Shown piece by piece: positions 5,349 through 7,191 of a stretch of 7,191 nucleotides of DNA (position 1 is the first letter of the stretch; each line of letters begins with the position of its first letter). Source of the stretch: an uncultured beta proteobacterium (lineage in GTDB: Bacteria > Pseudomonadota > Gammaproteobacteria > Burkholderiales > Burkholderiaceae); contig CAIKGX010000243.1 in the NCBI GenBank assembly GCA_903827075.1, positions 1 through 7,191 on the forward strand. Direction: 5' to 3'. The notes beneath the pieces are model-generated. The model worked only from the letters and a program-made list of their open reading frames with translations, searched no databases and was not told the DNA's origin. A program made the position numbers and the translations under genes.

Positions 5349-6562
5349 ATAAAAAATGGGATGCCATCATTATTGGTGGCGGCGCAGCCGGCTTGTTTTG
5401 TGCCGGTGTAGCAGGGCAGTTGGGTAAAAAAGTATTGGTGTTGGACCACGCTGATATTTTAGGTGAAAAAATCCGGATCAGTGGTGGCGGGCGATGTAAT
5501 TTTACGAACCTTCATAGCGGCCCTGCAAACTTCCTTTCTCTCAATCCCCATTTCGTTAAGAGCGCATTGGCACGTTACCCCGCAAAAGAATTTATTCAGT
5601 TAGTTCAATCTTATCGAATTGGCTATCATGAGAAACATCAGGGGCAATTATTTTGTGATGATTCTTCCAAGCAGATTATGGATATGCTTTTTATTGAATG
5701 CGCTAAAGGCAATGTCACAATTAAAAACCCCGTCATCATCGAATCTATAGCGCAAGATTCAGGGCAATGGCTTGTCAAAACTAATGCTGGTATTGAAAGA
5801 TCAAGCTCTGTAGTAATGGCAACTGGAGGCCTACCTGTACCTGCCATTGGTGCCACTGCATTTTCACTTGATATTGCTAAGCAGTTTGGACTTAAAGTCA
5901 TTGAACCTCGTCCTGGTCTAGTACCTCTCTCATTTACATCGGAAGAGTTTGACGCTCTTAATGAGTTAGCGGGATTAAGTTTGCCTGTCCGCATTAGTTC
6001 TGGATCAAAGGGTGCCCGCTATGGTGCCTGCCGTTTTAACGAGGATCTCTTGCTTACCCATAAAGGTTTATCAGGCCCTGCAGTGCTTCAGGCTAGTAGT
6101 TATTGGGTGGAAGGAGAGGCTATTCACATTGATTGGCTAGGGGCTGTTGAAATTAATGGCAGATTTAACTGCGATGAATTATTTAATGATGAAGAGAATC
6201 GACTCAAACTCACGGAAACTATTTTGGCATCAGTCATGCCTCAGCGTTTAGCTAAGGCATTTGCAGAGCAACAGAAGTTACTAGGGCGTAAGTGGGCAGA
6301 GGTTTCTAAAAAAGACCGCCAAGCCCTCAAAGAGCTCATTACGAATTGGTCTGTTAAGCCAGCAGGTACATTAGGCTGGAAAAAGGCGGAGGTGATGCTG
6401 GGTGGGGTAGACACCAAAGCACTTGATGGCCAAACTATGATGGCACGTCAATATCCAGGACTTTATTTTATTGGAGAGTGCGTAGATGTTACTGGCCACC
6501 TTGGCGGGCATAACTTCCAGTGGGCATGGGCTAGCGGATTTGCTTGTGCCCAGGCACTGTAA
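5345..6562 (+). CDS. HI0933/YhiN-type NAD(P)/FAD-dependent flavoprotein
   Basis: This 405-residue protein is full length for the HI0933-like (YhiN/BaiN) flavoprotein family, a two-dinucleotide-binding-domain group. The N-terminal FAD site is DAIIIGGGAAGL (6-17), with the acidic ribose-binding Asp34 at the end of the second strand. The hallmark GEKIRISGGGRCNFTN is at 40-55. VVMATGG (156-162) is the second conserved loop, LLTHKGLSGPAVLQAS (236-251) a family block, and the C-terminus carries VMLGGV (350-355) and GLYFIGECVDVTGHLGGHN (372-390), which closes over FAD. Redox activity is therefore very likely, but the physiological substrate of this family is mostly unknown. The name BaiN comes from bile-acid bacteria and should not be carried over. 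The ATG overlaps the stop of the channel-like gene (ATGA), suggesting coupled translation. Its stop is 5 bp from the convergent TerC-family gene. Confidence 0.9.
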   Translation: MNKKWDAIIIGGGAAGLFCAGVAGQLGKKVLVLDHADILGEKIRISGGGRCNFTNLHSGPANFLSLNPHFVKSALARYPAKEFIQLVQSYRIGYHEKHQGQLFCDDSSKQIMDMLFIECAKGNVTIKNPVIIESIAQDSGQWLVKTNAGIERSSSVVMATGGLPVPAIGATAFSLDIAKQFGLKVIEPRPGLVPLSFTSEEFDALNELAGLSLPVRISSGSKGARYGACRFNEDLLLTHKGLSGPAVLQASSYWVEGEAIHIDWLGAVEINGRFNCDELFNDEENRLKLTETILASVMPQRLAKAFAEQQKLLGRKWAEVSKKDRQALKELITNWSVKPAGTLGWKKAEVMLGGVDTKALDGQTMMARQYPGLYFIGECVDVTGHLGGHNFQWAWASGFACAQAL

Positions 6563-6588
6563 ACCAATCAGACCCTGAGCATTTTTTT
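6551..6588 (+). terminator. Weak candidate terminator of the three-gene operon
   Basis: CAGG (6551-6554) pairs with CCTG (6574-6577), and CTG (6557-6559) with CAG (6569-6571) across a small internal loop. After AGCA a run of seven Ts follows (6582-6588). The stem is short, the gap before the T-run is longer than ideal, and the T-run lies inside the end of the convergent gene, so this is tentative. Confidence 0.3.
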
Positions 6589-7191
6589 GTTCTTCTTTGC
6601 TCGCGAGCGAATATTCAATAGTTCTACTGATAGAGAAAAGGCCATCGCCACATAAACATATCCTTTTGGAATATGGGCACCCATACCTTCAGCAATCAGG
6701 ACGACACCCACTACAGTGAGAAAGGAAAGGGCGAGAACCTTAATAGAGGGATGCCTTTGCACAAAATCACCAATGGGTTTTGCTGCTATGAGCATAATGA
6801 ATACAGAGGCAAGTACCGCTGCAATCATGACGCTAATTTCATCAACCATACCAACAGCCGTAATCACGCTATCTAATGAGAAGATGATATCGAGCAACCC
6901 AATCTGCGCTACCGAAGCAATAAACAGCTTGAGCATCGATTCTTTGCTGTGCTGAGTCATATTGGAGGGATCCATACTATCGTGATGTTCGCCCACCTCT
7001 ACTTCTACATAGATTTCTTTTGTGGCTTTCCAGAGAAGGAAGAAGCCTCCGAGAAGTAAGATCAAGTCCCTGCCGCTGATGGCATGACCTTTCACCGAAA
7101 ATAATGCGTCTGTGAGACCCATGACCCAAGATAGACTGAGCAGTAAAAGGATGCGGGTGAGCAGTGCAAATATCAGCCCAAACTGCCGTAC
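6568..7191 (-). CDS. TerC-family integral membrane protein (5' end beyond the right edge)
   Basis: The frame is open from the right edge to TGA at 6568-6570. Residues before the ATG at 7122 read VRQFGLIFALLTRILLLLSLSWV, typical of a TerC membrane span, so that ATG is internal and the gene continues outside the window. Visible spans include that one, DLILLLGGFFLLWKA, the hallmark LLDIIFSLDSVITAVGM, ISVMIAAVLASVFIMLIAA, VLALSFLTVVGVVLIAEG and GYVYVAMAFSLSVELLNI. A charged, His-containing loop (EVEVGEHHDSMDPSN) lies between two spans, and the C-terminus is basic (RSRAKKNKK). The FSLDSV motif with its Asp in the membrane is the family signature. TerC relatives are linked to tellurite resistance and, for Alx and related proteins, to Mn2+ export; metal export is the best inference here. 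No CBS or CorC domain follows, unlike in YoaE/YegH-type proteins. Confidence 0.88.
   Translation of the reverse strand, partial: VRQFGLIFALLTRILLLLSLSWVMGLTDALFSVKGHAISGRDLILLLGGFFLLWKATKEIYVEVEVGEHHDSMDPSNMTQHSKESMLKLFIASVAQIGLLDIIFSLDSVITAVGMVDEISVMIAAVLASVFIMLIAAKPIGDFVQRHPSIKVLALSFLTVVGVVLIAEGMGAHIPKGYVYVAMAFSLSVELLNIRSRAKKNKKMLRV

Noticed and set aside
6673..6955. Plus-strand reading frames opposite the TerC-family gene
   Set aside because: They are shadows of a strongly supported membrane-protein frame on the other strand, with no motif or ribosome-binding site.

Overview
The window looks like ordinary chromosome from a Gram-negative bacterium, most likely a beta-proteobacterium of the Burkholderiales. 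A small-genome freshwater type such as Polynucleobacter would fit. This is an inference from base composition somewhat below 50% GC, tight gene packing and the mix of protein families; no rRNA or other phylogenetic marker is present. I see no insertion sequence, phage gene, CRISPR array, tRNA or rRNA.

Left part (1-2633). The window opens inside a short Ala/Pro- then Lys-rich protein that was probably exported and whose start lies off the left edge. A bidirectional hairpin terminator separates it from a convergent minus-strand gene, nnrD, which encodes the ADP-dependent NAD(P)H-hydrate dehydratase of metabolite repair. Divergent from nnrD is a complete metallo-beta-lactamase/beta-CASP nuclease of the CPSF73/TTHA0252 type, presumably an RNA-processing enzyme. 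About 64 bp lie between the two most likely start codons.

Middle part (2646-3938). A minus-strand family-3 solute-binding protein is intact in its binding domain, but its signal peptide is cut by an in-frame TAG at 3420-3422. It lies directly behind the strong terminator of a 67-residue single-span membrane protein. That small gene has its own ribosome-binding site, a candidate promoter and a perfect 23-bp palindrome overlapping the candidate -10 region. The 205-bp region between it and the rightward operon is rich in dyad symmetry and contains an 11-codon upstream reading frame with a good ribosome-binding site. Its TGA overlaps the ATG of the next gene.

Right part (3939-7191). Three plus-strand genes form a probable operon: a LOG/PpnN-type nucleotide nucleosidase, a small pore-loop channel-like membrane protein with an unusual filter sequence, and a HI0933/YhiN-type flavoprotein coupled to the channel gene by an ATGA overlap. 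A convergent TerC-family membrane protein, probably involved in metal export, follows after 5 bp and runs off the right edge.

Most genes are housekeeping or conserved-family genes. The parts most worth a second look are the broken signal peptide, the palindromic operator candidate, the coupled leader reading frame and the atypical channel filter.
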